Source: Microbacteriaceae bacterium VKM Ac-2855 (GTDB lineage Bacteria > Actinomycetota > Actinomycetes > Actinomycetales > Microbacteriaceae). From it: 64,000 nt of DNA. The stretch is from contig JABMLG010000003.1 in the NCBI GenBank assembly GCA_013204985.1, positions 186,001 through 250,000 on the forward strand, given 5' to 3'. Within the stretch, counting starts at the first letter, position 1; each line of letters opens with the position of its first letter. Made by a program: the position numbers and the translations under genes. Positions 39,060 to 48,355 of this stretch are shown here, one piece after another. The notes beneath the pieces are model-generated. The model did not search any database and was not told the DNA's origin. It was given only the letters and a program-made list of their open reading frames with translations.

Positions 39060-40274
39060 ATGACCGAGGCCACTCCTTTGACGCCGCCCGCAGCGAGCGC
39101 GCTCTCCCTCACTCCGCCGGAGCCGGTCGCGGCCGTGCCGACGACGTCGGCGCCGTCGATCGCGCCGAAGGTGCCCGAAGCCGCGCTTCCCGGGCTCGAG
39201 GCGAAGGTCGACGGCTATCTCGCGTCGCTGATGACCGTCGAGGCGAAGAGTCCCGAGTTCGCGGCGAAGGCGAACGACATCCGCACGATGGGCGACGCCG
39301 ACATCCGCTCGGCCGCCGACTCCTCGAACCGGCTGCTGCAGACCCCGGTCCGCGCGCTCAAGGAGGGCGGCCTCTCCGAGGGATCGAAGATCGGGCAGAC
39401 GCTGCTCGACCTGCGCCGCACGGTCGAAGACCTCGACCCGTCCGAGGACAACATCGGCAAGAAGTTCCTCGGCATCATCCCGTTCGGCAACAAGATCGCC
39501 GACTACTTCCGACGCTACGAGAGTGCGCAATCGCACCTCAACGCGATCATCAAGGCGCTGTACGACGGACAGGACGAGCTCCGCAAGGACAACGCGGCAC
39601 TCAACCTCGAGAAGCAGCACCTGTGGGAGACGATGACCCGTCTCAACGAATACATCTACCTCGCCGAACGCCTCGACGTGAAGCTCTCGGCGGCGCTGGC
39701 CCAGCTCGACACGACGGATCCCGACCGCGCCCGAGCCCTCCGCGAGGACGTTCTGTTCTACGTTCGCCAGAAGCACCAGGACCTCCTGACCCAGCTGGCG
39801 GTCTCGATCCAGGGCTACCTCGCGATCGACGTGATCATCAAGAACAACCTCGAGCTGATCAAGGGCGTCGACCGCGCCACCACCACGACGGTCTCGGCGT
39901 TGCGCACCGCGGTCATCGTGGCGCAGGCCCTCGCGAATCAGAAGCTCGTCCTCGACCAGATCACGGCGCTGAACACCACGACCTCGAACATGATCGAGTC
40001 GACCTCGCGGATGCTCGCCGACCAGTCCGCGAACATCCAGGCGCAGGCCGCGTCGGCCACGGTCGGCCTGCCGCAGTTGCAGGCGGCTTTCGCGAACATC
40101 TACCAGACCATGGACTCGATCTCCGACTTCAAGATCAAGGCCCTCGACAGCATGGCGCAGACCATCGGTGTGCTTCAGGTCGAGACGGAGAAGGCCGGCG
40201 ACTACGTCGATCGTGCCCGTCGCTCGAACTCCGCCGAGATCGACGCCGCGTCCTCGCTCGACCTGGGCCGCTAG
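39060..40274 (+). CDS. telA: TelA / toxic anion resistance family protein
   Basis: A 404-residue largely alpha-helical, coiled-coil protein. The TelA pattern is visible: FLGIIPFGNKIADYFRRYESAQSHL (split: FLGIIPFGNK, then YFRRYESAQ), LNEYIYLAERLD, RQKHQDLLTQLAVSIQGYLAI and NNLELIKGVDRATTTTVSALRTA. The first ~45 residues are Pro/Ala-rich and disordered. TelA proteins are linked to tellurite or envelope stress, but their mechanism is unclear. Here telA heads a run of tightly packed signalling genes. Confidence 0.88.
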   Translation: MTEATPLTPPAASALSLTPPEPVAAVPTTSAPSIAPKVPEAALPGLEAKVDGYLASLMTVEAKSPEFAAKANDIRTMGDADIRSAADSSNRLLQTPVRALKEGGLSEGSKIGQTLLDLRRTVEDLDPSEDNIGKKFLGIIPFGNKIADYFRRYESAQSHLNAIIKALYDGQDELRKDNAALNLEKQHLWETMTRLNEYIYLAERLDVKLSAALAQLDTTDPDRARALREDVLFYVRQKHQDLLTQLAVSIQGYLAIDVIIKNNLELIKGVDRATTTTVSALRTAVIVAQALANQKLVLDQITALNTTTSNMIESTSRMLADQSANIQAQAASATVGLPQLQAAFANIYQTMDSISDFKIKALDSMAQTIGVLQVETEKAGDYVDRARRSNSAEIDAASSLDLGR

Positions 40275-40300
40275 AGCCGAGGGGCGGACGAGGCGCGCGG

Positions 40301-40843
40301 ATGGGATGGTGGTCACGACTCTTCGATGGGACGTCCGGTGAACCGGCCGAGCCTGTCGCCGCGTTGCCCGCCGCACCGACGAGTGACGACATCCTCGCCG
40401 CTCTCGATCGCGTTCTGGCCGAGACCTCGCAGGGCGAGGTGCCGGGGATCGTGACGGCGCGTATCCGCCGCGTCGACGAGACGGTCCGCGAGATGGTGCC
40501 GCGACTGGATCGGCTGGGCGGTATGAGCCAGCAGGGTCACACCGTCGTGGCCACCGCGACGAGCTACCTGCCCGAGGCGGTCGAGGGCTACCTGCGCCTT
40601 CCGCGCGAATTCGCCGATCGGCGCGCGGTCTACAAGGGCAAGACCTCACTGATGATCCTGTGCGACCAGCTCGACCTCTTGGGCGCGACGCTCGACAAGA
40701 TCTCGGACGCGGTCTCGCGAGCGGATGCGAACGCCCTCATAGCGCACGGTCAGTTCCTCGCCGAGAAGTTCACCGAGAGCACGTTGAGCGCGCCCGCCGA
40801 GCCCGGTGCCCTGGGCACGTTGTCCCCACCGAGCGCCACGTGA
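40301..40843 (+). CDS. Unknown small protein between telA and the AAA+ gene
   Basis: I do not recognise this 180-residue protein. It begins MGWWSRLFDG, has a predicted helical body with SDDILAALDRVLAET, VTARIRRVDETVREMVPRL and LRLPREFADRRAVYKGKTSL, and ends in a Pro/Ala/Ser tail. It lacks a signal peptide or membrane segment. Its start lies 26 bp after telA and its stop overlaps the next gene's GTG by 4 bp, so it belongs to the cluster and may be a TelA partner. Confidence 0.8.
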   Translation: MGWWSRLFDGTSGEPAEPVAALPAAPTSDDILAALDRVLAETSQGEVPGIVTARIRRVDETVREMVPRLDRLGGMSQQGHTVVATATSYLPEAVEGYLRLPREFADRRAVYKGKTSLMILCDQLDLLGATLDKISDAVSRADANALIAHGQFLAEKFTESTLSAPAEPGALGTLSPPSAT

Positions 40844-42459
40844 GCGGCCTGCGGGAGAGCGTGAGCGCGCTCGAGGCGATCGGTGTGGATGCGGGGCTGG
40901 ACCCGGCCGCGGTGCGCGAGGAGGCCCGACGGCTCTCCGCCGCGGTGAGTGAGGCCGCGACGGGTGCCGGCGCCGCGTGGCTCGGCGAGATCGGGGCGCC
41001 CGGTGCGACGCTCGAGAGCTTCTACACGGCGGCGGCCAGTGCCCGCCGGTGGCGCAACGCCCCCACCGAACTGCTGACGCGGCTCGTCGCCGATCGTTCT
41101 CCGCACGCCACGGCCTACGCGCGCGGGCTCACCCAGGTGATCTCGGCCGCCAGCGCCCTCGGCGACCCGGGCATGAGCGTGATCGGCGGAGCATCCGCCA
41201 CCGCTGCCGCCCAGCTCGCAGCCGTCGCGGCGCAGCCGGGGACGAGCCCGGTCCGCGCGCCCGAGCCACGCATCCCGACGCCCGACGCACGCCCGGCCGA
41301 CGTGCGTACGCCGATCGATGTGGGCACGCCGTTCGACCTCACGAGCCTGCGCGACCTGCCCGCGGGCGTGCCGACGGTGGACGACATCCTGGCGAAGCTC
41401 GGCCGCGGCCCGCAGCCCGAGCCGACGCAGAACGACACGACGCACCCCAACACGAAGCACCCCGAGTCGACAGCACCCGCCGGGACGCCGCCGGCGGCCG
41501 AGAAGCCCGCCGAAGCCCTGGCGACGAACCTCCCCGAGGAGAGCCTCGACGATCTGCTCGCCGAGCTCGACGGTCTGATCGGCCTCGCGCGGGTGAAGAG
41601 CGAGATCAAGCGCCAGGCGCAGCTGCTGCGGATCGACAAGCTGCGCGCCGAAGCCGGCATGGCCACGCCCACGCTCACGCGGCACCTCGTCTTCACGGGC
41701 AACCCGGGCACCGGCAAGACCACCGTCGCGCGGCTCGTCTCGCGGATCTACCGCGCGCTGGGCATCCTGAGCGCCGGCAAGCTGATCGAGGTCGATCGCT
41801 CCGAGCTCGTCGCCGGCTACCTCGGCCAGACCGCCAGTAAGACCTCGGATGTCATCTCCTCCGCGCGGGGCGGTGTGCTCTTCATCGACGAGGCGTACGC
41901 GCTCGCCCTCGACCAGTACGGCGCCGAGGCGGTGACGACGCTGGTCAAGGACATGGAGGACCATCGCGCCGATCTGGTGGTGATCGTCGCGGGTTACTCC
42001 GGGCCGATGCAGTCGTTCCTCGACACGAATCCCGGCTTGGCCAGTCGCTTCTCGACCACGATCGACTTCGCCGACTACACGGATGCCGAGCTGCGGCAGA
42101 TCTTCGAACTCACCGCGAAGAAGGCCGATTTCGATCCGACTCCCGAGACGTTGACGGCCTTCGACGACCTCGCCGCGCAGCAGGCGCGCACCGAGGCCTT
42201 CGGCAACGGGCGCTGGGTGCGCAACGTGCTCGACGCCTCGATCGCACGGCACGCCTGGCGCCTTCGCGACGTGGACGAGCCGACCATCGAGCAGCTGCGC
42301 ACGCTCGTGCCGGAGGACCTCGCCGAGCCGCCGGACCCGGCCCGCGTCGCCGACGCCATCGATCGCGGCCTCGAAGCCGGTGCGGCCACCGATGAGCCCG
42401 CAGACCCCGACCCCGCAGACCACGTCACCGCAGACCCGAGCAAGGAGAGCAGCGCATGA
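40840..42459 (+). CDS. AAA+ ATPase of CbxX/CfxQ (EccA-like) type
   Basis: A 539-residue protein. Residues about 1-250 are an unrecognised helical region and a Pro/Thr-rich linker. The AAA+ module (about 255-490) has GLARVKSEIKRQA, Walker A GNPGTGKTT (about 287-295), LVAGYLGQTASKT (pore loop), Walker B GGVLFIDEAYAL, sensor 1 IVAGYSGPM and arginine finger NPGLASRFSTTI. This is the CbxX/CfxQ pattern also seen in EccA of type VII secretion. The C-terminus is acidic. It is translationally coupled on both sides. Probably remodels a partner in the cluster; which one is unknown. Confidence 0.88.
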   Translation: MSGLRESVSALEAIGVDAGLDPAAVREEARRLSAAVSEAATGAGAAWLGEIGAPGATLESFYTAAASARRWRNAPTELLTRLVADRSPHATAYARGLTQVISAASALGDPGMSVIGGASATAAAQLAAVAAQPGTSPVRAPEPRIPTPDARPADVRTPIDVGTPFDLTSLRDLPAGVPTVDDILAKLGRGPQPEPTQNDTTHPNTKHPESTAPAGTPPAAEKPAEALATNLPEESLDDLLAELDGLIGLARVKSEIKRQAQLLRIDKLRAEAGMATPTLTRHLVFTGNPGTGKTTVARLVSRIYRALGILSAGKLIEVDRSELVAGYLGQTASKTSDVISSARGGVLFIDEAYALALDQYGAEAVTTLVKDMEDHRADLVVIVAGYSGPMQSFLDTNPGLASRFSTTIDFADYTDAELRQIFELTAKKADFDPTPETLTAFDDLAAQQARTEAFGNGRWVRNVLDASIARHAWRLRDVDEPTIEQLRTLVPEDLAEPPDPARVADAIDRGLEAGAATDEPADPDPADHVTADPSKESSA

Positions 42460-43802
42460 GTACCGCCGCCGCTGCCGCCGATCCCGGCGGACAGCACGTG
42501 ACACCGGCCACCTCGCCGGGAGCGGCGCCGCAGCCCGCGCAGACGCCCTCGCCGCTCCCGACTGCCGTGCCGCGCGCCGGCGCGAAGCCGAGCCGATCCA
42601 CTCCGTCGCAGTTGCGCATCCTGCTGGTGCTGACCGTGCTGGCGAGCATCCTGGTCGGCGTCTTCGGGATGCAGGCCGGATCGCTCCAGGCCAACGCTGC
42701 CGGCGAGGCGCGCCGGCAGGCGCAGCAACTGGTCAGCGTGCAGGAGCTGCGCAACCAGCTGGTCAGCGCCGACGCGATCGCCTCGAACGCCTTCCTCGTC
42801 GGAGGTCTCGAGCCCACTGAGCAGCGCGCCGAGTACGACGCCGCGATCTCGGACGTCTCGAGGCGGATCGCGACCCTCTCAGGCAGCGAGTCGGCGGATG
42901 CGGAGGGCTTCGCGAACGTCGGCGACGACCTCACCGTCTACACCGGGCTCGTCGAGCAGGCGCGGGCGAACAACCGGCAGGGATTCCCGGTTGGCTCCGC
43001 CTACCTCGACCAGGCCTCGACCCTGCTGCGCGGTGAGATGCTCGACCAGCTCTCCACCCTCGTCGACAACGGCGCCGACCGGGTCGCCGCCGCATTCTCG
43101 GCAGTGCAGAACGCGCTGCTGCTCCTGCTCGGCGCCGCCCTCGCGCTGGTGCTGCTCATCCTCTGCCAGGTCTGGCTCGCGCGCCGCACGCACCGCTACC
43201 TCAACCGCCCCCTCGCGACGGGCACGGCGCTGCTCGCACTGCTCGGCATCGTCGCCACGGTGCTGTTCTTCATCACCGCGTCGCAGGCGTCGGCCGTGCG
43301 CAAGGACAGCTACGCCGCGACCCTCGCCGTCTCGCAGGCGCTCACCTCGGCGACCGATGCGAAGTCGCAGGAGTCGTTCACGCTGATCAAGCGCGGCTCC
43401 GGAGCCTCGATCGAGGCCGGCGCCCGCGCTTCGATCGACGGCGCGATCGCGCGGCTGCAGCTGGCCGTCGATGACGGCATCATCGATTCGAGCCTGCTCG
43501 ACCAGCTGAGGGCGTGGGACGACCAGCACCGAGCGATCCGCGCCTTCGATGACGGTGGCGAATGGGACAAGGCGGTCGCCGCCGCCACGGCGACCGGCGA
43601 GGGCACCGCCAACGCCGCGTTCACCGCGTACAGCGACAGCGCCGACGCCGCGATCACAGCGGATGCGCAGACCACCACGAACACGCTCGCCGGCTTCGGT
43701 CTGGCTGCGGCGATCGCCTGCTGGGTGCTCCTCGCCGCAGGCCTCGCAGGGGCCGCGTTCGCCTGGCGAGGAGTCTCGCTGCGACTGGAGGAGTACCGAT
43801 GA
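42456..43802 (+). CDS. glnX: GlnX-like membrane sensor protein
   Basis: A 448-residue membrane protein with a Pro/Ala-rich cytoplasmic N-terminus, a helix near 52-72 (LRILLVLTVLASILVGVFG), an external helical domain, two central helices (about 215-285), a second external helical region and a final helix (about 415-440). This four-helix-bundle sensor layout and the position before glnH and pknG match GlnX of Mycobacterium/Corynebacterium, the link between external GlnH and cytoplasmic PknG. Identification rests mainly on synteny and topology. It overlaps both neighbours by 4 bp. Confidence 0.75.
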   Translation: MSTAAAAADPGGQHVTPATSPGAAPQPAQTPSPLPTAVPRAGAKPSRSTPSQLRILLVLTVLASILVGVFGMQAGSLQANAAGEARRQAQQLVSVQELRNQLVSADAIASNAFLVGGLEPTEQRAEYDAAISDVSRRIATLSGSESADAEGFANVGDDLTVYTGLVEQARANNRQGFPVGSAYLDQASTLLRGEMLDQLSTLVDNGADRVAAAFSAVQNALLLLLGAALALVLLILCQVWLARRTHRYLNRPLATGTALLALLGIVATVLFFITASQASAVRKDSYAATLAVSQALTSATDAKSQESFTLIKRGSGASIEAGARASIDGAIARLQLAVDDGIIDSSLLDQLRAWDDQHRAIRAFDDGGEWDKAVAAATATGEGTANAAFTAYSDSADAAITADAQTTTNTLAGFGLAAAIACWVLLAAGLAGAAFAWRGVSLRLEEYR

Positions 43803-44773
43803 ACCGCGCTCGACCCCGACTGCGCCTGGCGCTGGTCTCGTTCGCGGCCGCCGCGGCCCTCGTGCTCGCGGGCTGCAGCAGTCCCGGATCCGACGACCTC
43901 GACCCCGCCGCACTGCCGACGCCCTCCGCGACCGCGACGGCCACCCCGGCCCCGGCGGCCACGACGACGGCGTGCACGAACGACGGCTCGCAGCTGGCCT
44001 CGTACGCTCCCGACGGGGCGACCTCGAGTGCGACGCTCGACCGGATCCGCACGAACGGCTCCCTCCGCGTCGGCGTCTCGGCCGACACCCTGCTGATGGG
44101 CTCGCGCAACCCGCTGTCGGGCCAGATCGAGGGCTTCGACATCGACGTGCTGCACGAGATCTCGCGCGCCATCTTCGGCGACCCTGACCGGCTGCAGTTC
44201 ACCGTGATCACCTCGGCGCAGCGCATCCCGGCTCTGCAGGCCGGCACCGTGGACATCGTCGCGCGCACCATGACCATCAACTGCGACCGCTGGCAGCAGA
44301 TCGCCTTCTCGACCGAGTACTACGCGGCGGGCCTGAAGATCCTGGTCGCCAGCAACAACGAGGCCGCCAGCATCCAAGAGCTCGAGGGCAAGAGTCCGCC
44401 CAGCAAGGTCTGCGCCCCGGCGAGCACAACGACGCTGACCGCGCTCGACCAGTACGACGTCGAGCCGGTCTCGGCGGCGACGCACACCGGCTGCCTGGTG
44501 CTCTTCCAGCAGGGTCAGGTCGACGCGATCGCCGGCGACGACACGATCCTCGCCGGCTTCGCGGCGCAGGACCCGTACGCGAAGGTGATCGGCGAACAGC
44601 TGACCAGCGAGCCGTACGGCCTCGGAATGAATCTCGAGCAGGACGACCTGGTGCGTTTCGTGAACGGCGTGCTCGATTCGATGCGCGCCGACGGCCGTTG
44701 GCAGTCCATTTACCAGAAGTGGCTCGGCGAGCTCGGCGCGGCGACGCCGCCCGCCGCGGTCTACGGACGATGA
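43799..44773 (+). CDS. glnH: GlnH-like amino-acid-binding lipoprotein
   Basis: A 324-residue family 3 solute-binding lipoprotein. The signal peptide ends at lipobox LVLAGCSSP (Cys about 25), followed by a Thr/Ala/Pro linker. The binding domain shows LRVGVSADTLLMGS, IEGFDIDVLHEISRAIFG, VDIVARTMTINCDRW, FSTEYYAAGLKILV and GLGMNLEQDDLVRFVN. In Actinobacteria GlnH binds Asp/Glu/Gln and signals through GlnX to PknG rather than feeding an importer; no permease genes are adjacent here, in line with that. Confidence 0.85.
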   Translation: MNRARPRLRLALVSFAAAAALVLAGCSSPGSDDLDPAALPTPSATATATPAPAATTTACTNDGSQLASYAPDGATSSATLDRIRTNGSLRVGVSADTLLMGSRNPLSGQIEGFDIDVLHEISRAIFGDPDRLQFTVITSAQRIPALQAGTVDIVARTMTINCDRWQQIAFSTEYYAAGLKILVASNNEAASIQELEGKSPPSKVCAPASTTTLTALDQYDVEPVSAATHTGCLVLFQQGQVDAIAGDDTILAGFAAQDPYAKVIGEQLTSEPYGLGMNLEQDDLVRFVNGVLDSMRADGRWQSIYQKWLGELGAATPPAAVYGR

Positions 44774-45912
44774 CGATGGCGCCGAGCGCCCCGGGAGTGG
44801 GCGACGTCACGCCCACCGCGCCGGGTCGGCTCGGTGAGGCGATCGATCAGCGCGCGCTGTTCGACTACCTCGCGGGCCTCACCCGCTGGGTCGATCGCAC
44901 CGCGCGCGAGCTGGCTCGGCTCGACGCCGCGGCCCTCGCCTCGCCCAAGTCCGACACGTACACCTCCGACATCGTGCTGGCGCAGTCGCTGCGCCAATCG
45001 GTCACCCGTCGCCTCGGCGAACTCGAGGTGGTGTGGGAATCGGGTCGAGCGGACGCGGTCGCCCGCGAGCGGATGTCGCAGCTGATCTGGGGTCGGCTCG
45101 AGGCCGGCGCGAGAGGTGCCAGTGCCGCCGTGTCACTCGTGGAGGCCGTACGCCTGTGCGACGCCGTCGTCGGCCAGCTGCGCACCAGGCTCGAGCTCGA
45201 CCCGAGCGGCACGGATGTGGCGGGGCGGCTGGTCGGGCTGCGCGCCGAGATCGAGCGCTGCCGCGACCTGCTCGCCGACCGCGGTAGCTCCGAAGGGATG
45301 ACCGCCGGCCTGCGCGTGGACACGCTGCGGTCGCGGCTGGACGGCCTCGCCGAGAAGGCCGCCCGCGGCGCCGACGTCACCGGCCCGCTCGGCCAGTTGG
45401 AGACGGATGCGGCGCACCTCGAGCGCGACCTGATCATCGCCGCCTCGCAGCGCCGCGGCCTCGACCGCGACCGGCAGCGGGCCGTCGAGCTGGCCGCCGC
45501 GGCCGAGCGGCGCGAGGATCCGCTGCGCGAGCTGGTCGCCCGCTGCCGACGCGAGATCGCCGATCCGCCCCGTCTCGCCGTTCCCGACGTGTCGCGCTTG
45601 GGCGCCGCCCCGAGTGATCGCGCCGGGCTCGACGCGTACCTGCAGCGACTCACCGCCGTGGGCCGCGCCTTCGACGCCGTCGAGAACGCCTACGCCGCTC
45701 CGCTGCGCGAGAAGGCCGCCCTCGGCTTCCGGATGCGCACGCTCACCGCTCGTGCGGAGGCGAACGGCCGCGCGGCCAGCGCCACCGCATCCGCCGCCCG
45801 CGCCGAGGCCGAGGCCGCTCTCGCCGCGGTGCCGTGCGCCGTGCCGCTGGCGCGCTACTTCGTCGAGGCTTACGACGCCGTCACCCGCGACCTCCCGACC
45901 GGAGCCTCATGA
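44770..45912 (+). CDS. Unknown helical protein in the PknG cluster
   Basis: I do not recognise this 380-residue protein. It is rich in Ala, Arg, Leu and Glu with heptad-like stretches (about 30-350), suggesting a long coiled coil or helical bundle. It has no membrane segment or signal peptide. Notable phrases are LFDYLAGLTRWVDRTARELA and AVGRAFDAVENAYAAPLREKA. It overlaps glnH by 4 bp. Its location between GlnH and PknG suggests an adaptor or scaffold role, which is conjecture. Confidence 0.8.
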   Translation: MTMAPSAPGVGDVTPTAPGRLGEAIDQRALFDYLAGLTRWVDRTARELARLDAAALASPKSDTYTSDIVLAQSLRQSVTRRLGELEVVWESGRADAVARERMSQLIWGRLEAGARGASAAVSLVEAVRLCDAVVGQLRTRLELDPSGTDVAGRLVGLRAEIERCRDLLADRGSSEGMTAGLRVDTLRSRLDGLAEKAARGADVTGPLGQLETDAAHLERDLIIAASQRRGLDRDRQRAVELAAAAERREDPLRELVARCRREIADPPRLAVPDVSRLGAAPSDRAGLDAYLQRLTAVGRAFDAVENAYAAPLREKAALGFRMRTLTARAEANGRAASATASAARAEAEAALAAVPCAVPLARYFVEAYDAVTRDLPTGAS

Positions 45913-45929
45913 CGCCCCACCTCCGACTC

Positions 45930-45994
45930 CCCGCGAGATGCCTCTTATGCACGCCTTCCACGGCGTGTCGCGTGCATATAAGGCATCTCGCGGG
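45930..45994. repeat. Hairpin of the GGCATGCC-loop family (divergent copy)
   Basis: CCCGCGAGATGCC (45930-45942) and GGCATCTCGCGGG (45982-45994) are perfect complements, and TTATGCACGC further inside faces GCGTGCATATAA. The centre holds CCACGGCGTGTCGCGTGC. It occupies the only sizeable gap between the unknown gene and pknG. Confidence 0.75.
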
Positions 45995-46024
45995 AGCCCT
46001 CACGACCCAGGAAGGATCGCGCTC

Positions 46025-48355
46025 ATGAACGGCGACCCCTGCCCGTCCACCCCCGGCTGCACCGGCACGATCGAGGACGGCTACTGCAACGTCTGCGGGC
46101 TGCCGCCGAGCGGGGCCACGACCCCGGCCGCGAGCGGCCGCGTGACGACCGCGACCGCGACGCCCACCGCCTCCGAGCGCCTCGGCACCGGCTTCGCCGA
46201 GGGGACGCCGAACGCCTCGGCGCCGGTCGGCGGCAGCGTCGACTCCGCCGGCACCTCGCGATCGGGCCGCACCTCCAGCGCGCGCCTCGCGACCGCCGCC
46301 CTCGGCTCCGCGCGCACCGCGGCCTCCGGGTCGAAGGTGACCCGTCGCGTCGGCACGATCTCCACCCGCCTGCGCGGCCCCCGCCTCGGCGCTGGGCTCA
46401 CCGTGGTGCCCACCCGACCGTCCACGGACCCGCTCTCCGCATTGATGAAGGAGGCGGTGCTGCCCGAGCGCAAGCGCTTCTGCTCCGTCTGCGGCAACGC
46501 GGTGGGCCGCGGCCGAGACGGCAAGGCGGGTCGCACCGAGGGCTTCTGCCCCAACTGCCGCACCCCGTTCTCGTTCACCCCGCAGCTGAAGGCGGGCGAC
46601 GTCGTCGGCGGCCAGTACGAGGTGGTCGGCTGCCTCGCCTACGGCGGCCTGGGCTGGATCTACCTCGCCCGCGACCAGAACGTCTCGGGTCGCTGGGTCG
46701 TGCTCAAGGGCCTGCTGAACTCCGGCGACCCGGATGCGTACGCCGCAGCGATCGCCGAGCGGCAGTTCCTCGCCGAGGTCGAGCATCCGCTGATCGTCGA
46801 GATCTACAACTTCGTGATGCACGACGGCGCCGGCTACATCGTGATGGAGTACGTCGGCGGCCCGTCGCTGAAGGACATCCTGAAGGAGCGGATGGAGGCG
46901 AACCAGGGCGTCCCGAATCCGATGCCCGTCGATCAGGCGCTCGCCTTCGTGCTCGAAGTGATGCCCGCCTTCGCCTACCTGCACGACCGCGGCCTGCTCT
47001 ACTGCGACTTCAAGCCCGACAACATGATCCAGGTCGGCGATCAGGTGAAGCTGATCGATATGGGTGGTGTGCGCCGGATGGAGGACGATACCTCCGCGAT
47101 CTACGGCACCGTCGGCTACCAGGCGCCCGAGGTGCCGGACGTCGGCCCGTCGATCGCCTCCGACATCTACACGATCGGTCGCACCATCGCGGCCCTGGTG
47201 CTAGACTTCAAGGGAAACCAGTCGACCTACGTCGCGTCGTTCCCGCCGGTCTCGCAGACGCCCGTCTTCCAGAACTACGACTCCTTCTACCGGCTGATCG
47301 CGAAGGCGTGCGCGCCGGATCCGCAGGACCGCTTCGCCTCCGTCGACGAGATGCGCGGCCAGCTCCTGGGTGTGCTGCGCGAGGTCGTCGCCACCGACCG
47401 CGGTCCGGGCCACCCGGCGCTGCACTCCACCGAGTCGGCTCTCTTCGAGGCCCCCGTCGCGGACGTCGTCGACAAGCCGTTGCCGTGGGATGCGCTGCCG
47501 GTGCTCAAGATCGACGATTCGGATGCGGCCAAGAGCTGGCTCGCCGGCGTGAACGTCGCGGATCCGCGCGCGCGTCTGGAGGCTCTCGCCACCGCGCCGA
47601 CGGTCACCGTGGAGGTCCGCCTCGCTCGTGCCAAGGCCGCGATCGAGGCAGAGGACTGGAACCTGGTCACCGCGACGTGCGCCGAGATCCTCGCCGAGGA
47701 TCCGTGGGAGTGGCGCGCCGTGTGGGTCGGTGGCCTCGCCCAGCTCGCCCGCGCCGACGACATCAGTGCGCGCGCCTCCTTCAACACGGTCTACGGGCAG
47801 GTGCCCGGCGAGCTCGCTCCCAAGCTCGCGCTCGCCGCCGCCTGCGAGGCCAGCGGCGAGCCCGAGGTCGCGGAGTCGCTCTACGTGATCTGCGCGCGCG
47901 CCGACTCGAACTACACCGCGCCGGCGGCGTTCGGCCTCGCCCGTGTGCGCGAGGCGCGCAAGGATCTCGACGCGGCGCTCGACGCGCTCGACATCGTCAC
48001 GCCAACGCGTTCCTCCTACGTCGACGCCCGTCGTCGTCGCGCCGAGCTGCTCGCCGCGTCGGGCCGGGGCATGGGGGCGCTGTCGGATGCGCTCGCCAGC
48101 GTGCAGTCCGTCTCGATCGACCAGACCACGCGGCTCGGCCTCACCGCCGACGTGCTGCAGACGGCGCTCGCCCTGGTGCAGCGCGACGGCGAGGCGAAGG
48201 GCGTGCGACTCGGGGGAGTTGCGGCCGAGGAGGACGCGATCCGCGACGGCCTCGAGCGCACCTACCGATCGCTCGCCGCCGGCTCCGACGACCACGCGGA
48301 GCGCATCCGCTTCGTCGATGAGGCGAACGCCGTGCGTCGTTGGACCATGACGTGA
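46025..48355 (+). CDS. pknG: PknG-like serine/threonine protein kinase
   Basis: A 776-residue soluble kinase. Order: N-terminal zinc ribbon with C6, C12, C21, C24; a disordered Ala/Thr linker; a rubredoxin-like centre CSVCG (153-157) and CPNC (175-178); a kinase domain (about 197-460) with the ATP lysine in VVLK228, YCDFKPDN (catalytic Asp328) and IDMGG instead of DFG; then TPR-like helices to the C-terminus. This is the PknG layout of mycobacteria (750 aa). PknG phosphorylates the FHA protein GarA/OdhI and so controls 2-oxoglutarate use. ATG 46025 follows GGAAGGA. The extra N-terminal ribbon is unusual. Confidence 0.92.
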   Translation: MNGDPCPSTPGCTGTIEDGYCNVCGLPPSGATTPAASGRVTTATATPTASERLGTGFAEGTPNASAPVGGSVDSAGTSRSGRTSSARLATAALGSARTAASGSKVTRRVGTISTRLRGPRLGAGLTVVPTRPSTDPLSALMKEAVLPERKRFCSVCGNAVGRGRDGKAGRTEGFCPNCRTPFSFTPQLKAGDVVGGQYEVVGCLAYGGLGWIYLARDQNVSGRWVVLKGLLNSGDPDAYAAAIAERQFLAEVEHPLIVEIYNFVMHDGAGYIVMEYVGGPSLKDILKERMEANQGVPNPMPVDQALAFVLEVMPAFAYLHDRGLLYCDFKPDNMIQVGDQVKLIDMGGVRRMEDDTSAIYGTVGYQAPEVPDVGPSIASDIYTIGRTIAALVLDFKGNQSTYVASFPPVSQTPVFQNYDSFYRLIAKACAPDPQDRFASVDEMRGQLLGVLREVVATDRGPGHPALHSTESALFEAPVADVVDKPLPWDALPVLKIDDSDAAKSWLAGVNVADPRARLEALATAPTVTVEVRLARAKAAIEAEDWNLVTATCAEILAEDPWEWRAVWVGGLAQLARADDISARASFNTVYGQVPGELAPKLALAAACEASGEPEVAESLYVICARADSNYTAPAAFGLARVREARKDLDAALDALDIVTPTRSSYVDARRRRAELLAASGRGMGALSDALASVQSVSIDQTTRLGLTADVLQTALALVQRDGEAKGVRLGGVAAEEDAIRDGLERTYRSLAAGSDDHAERIRFVDEANAVRRWTMT

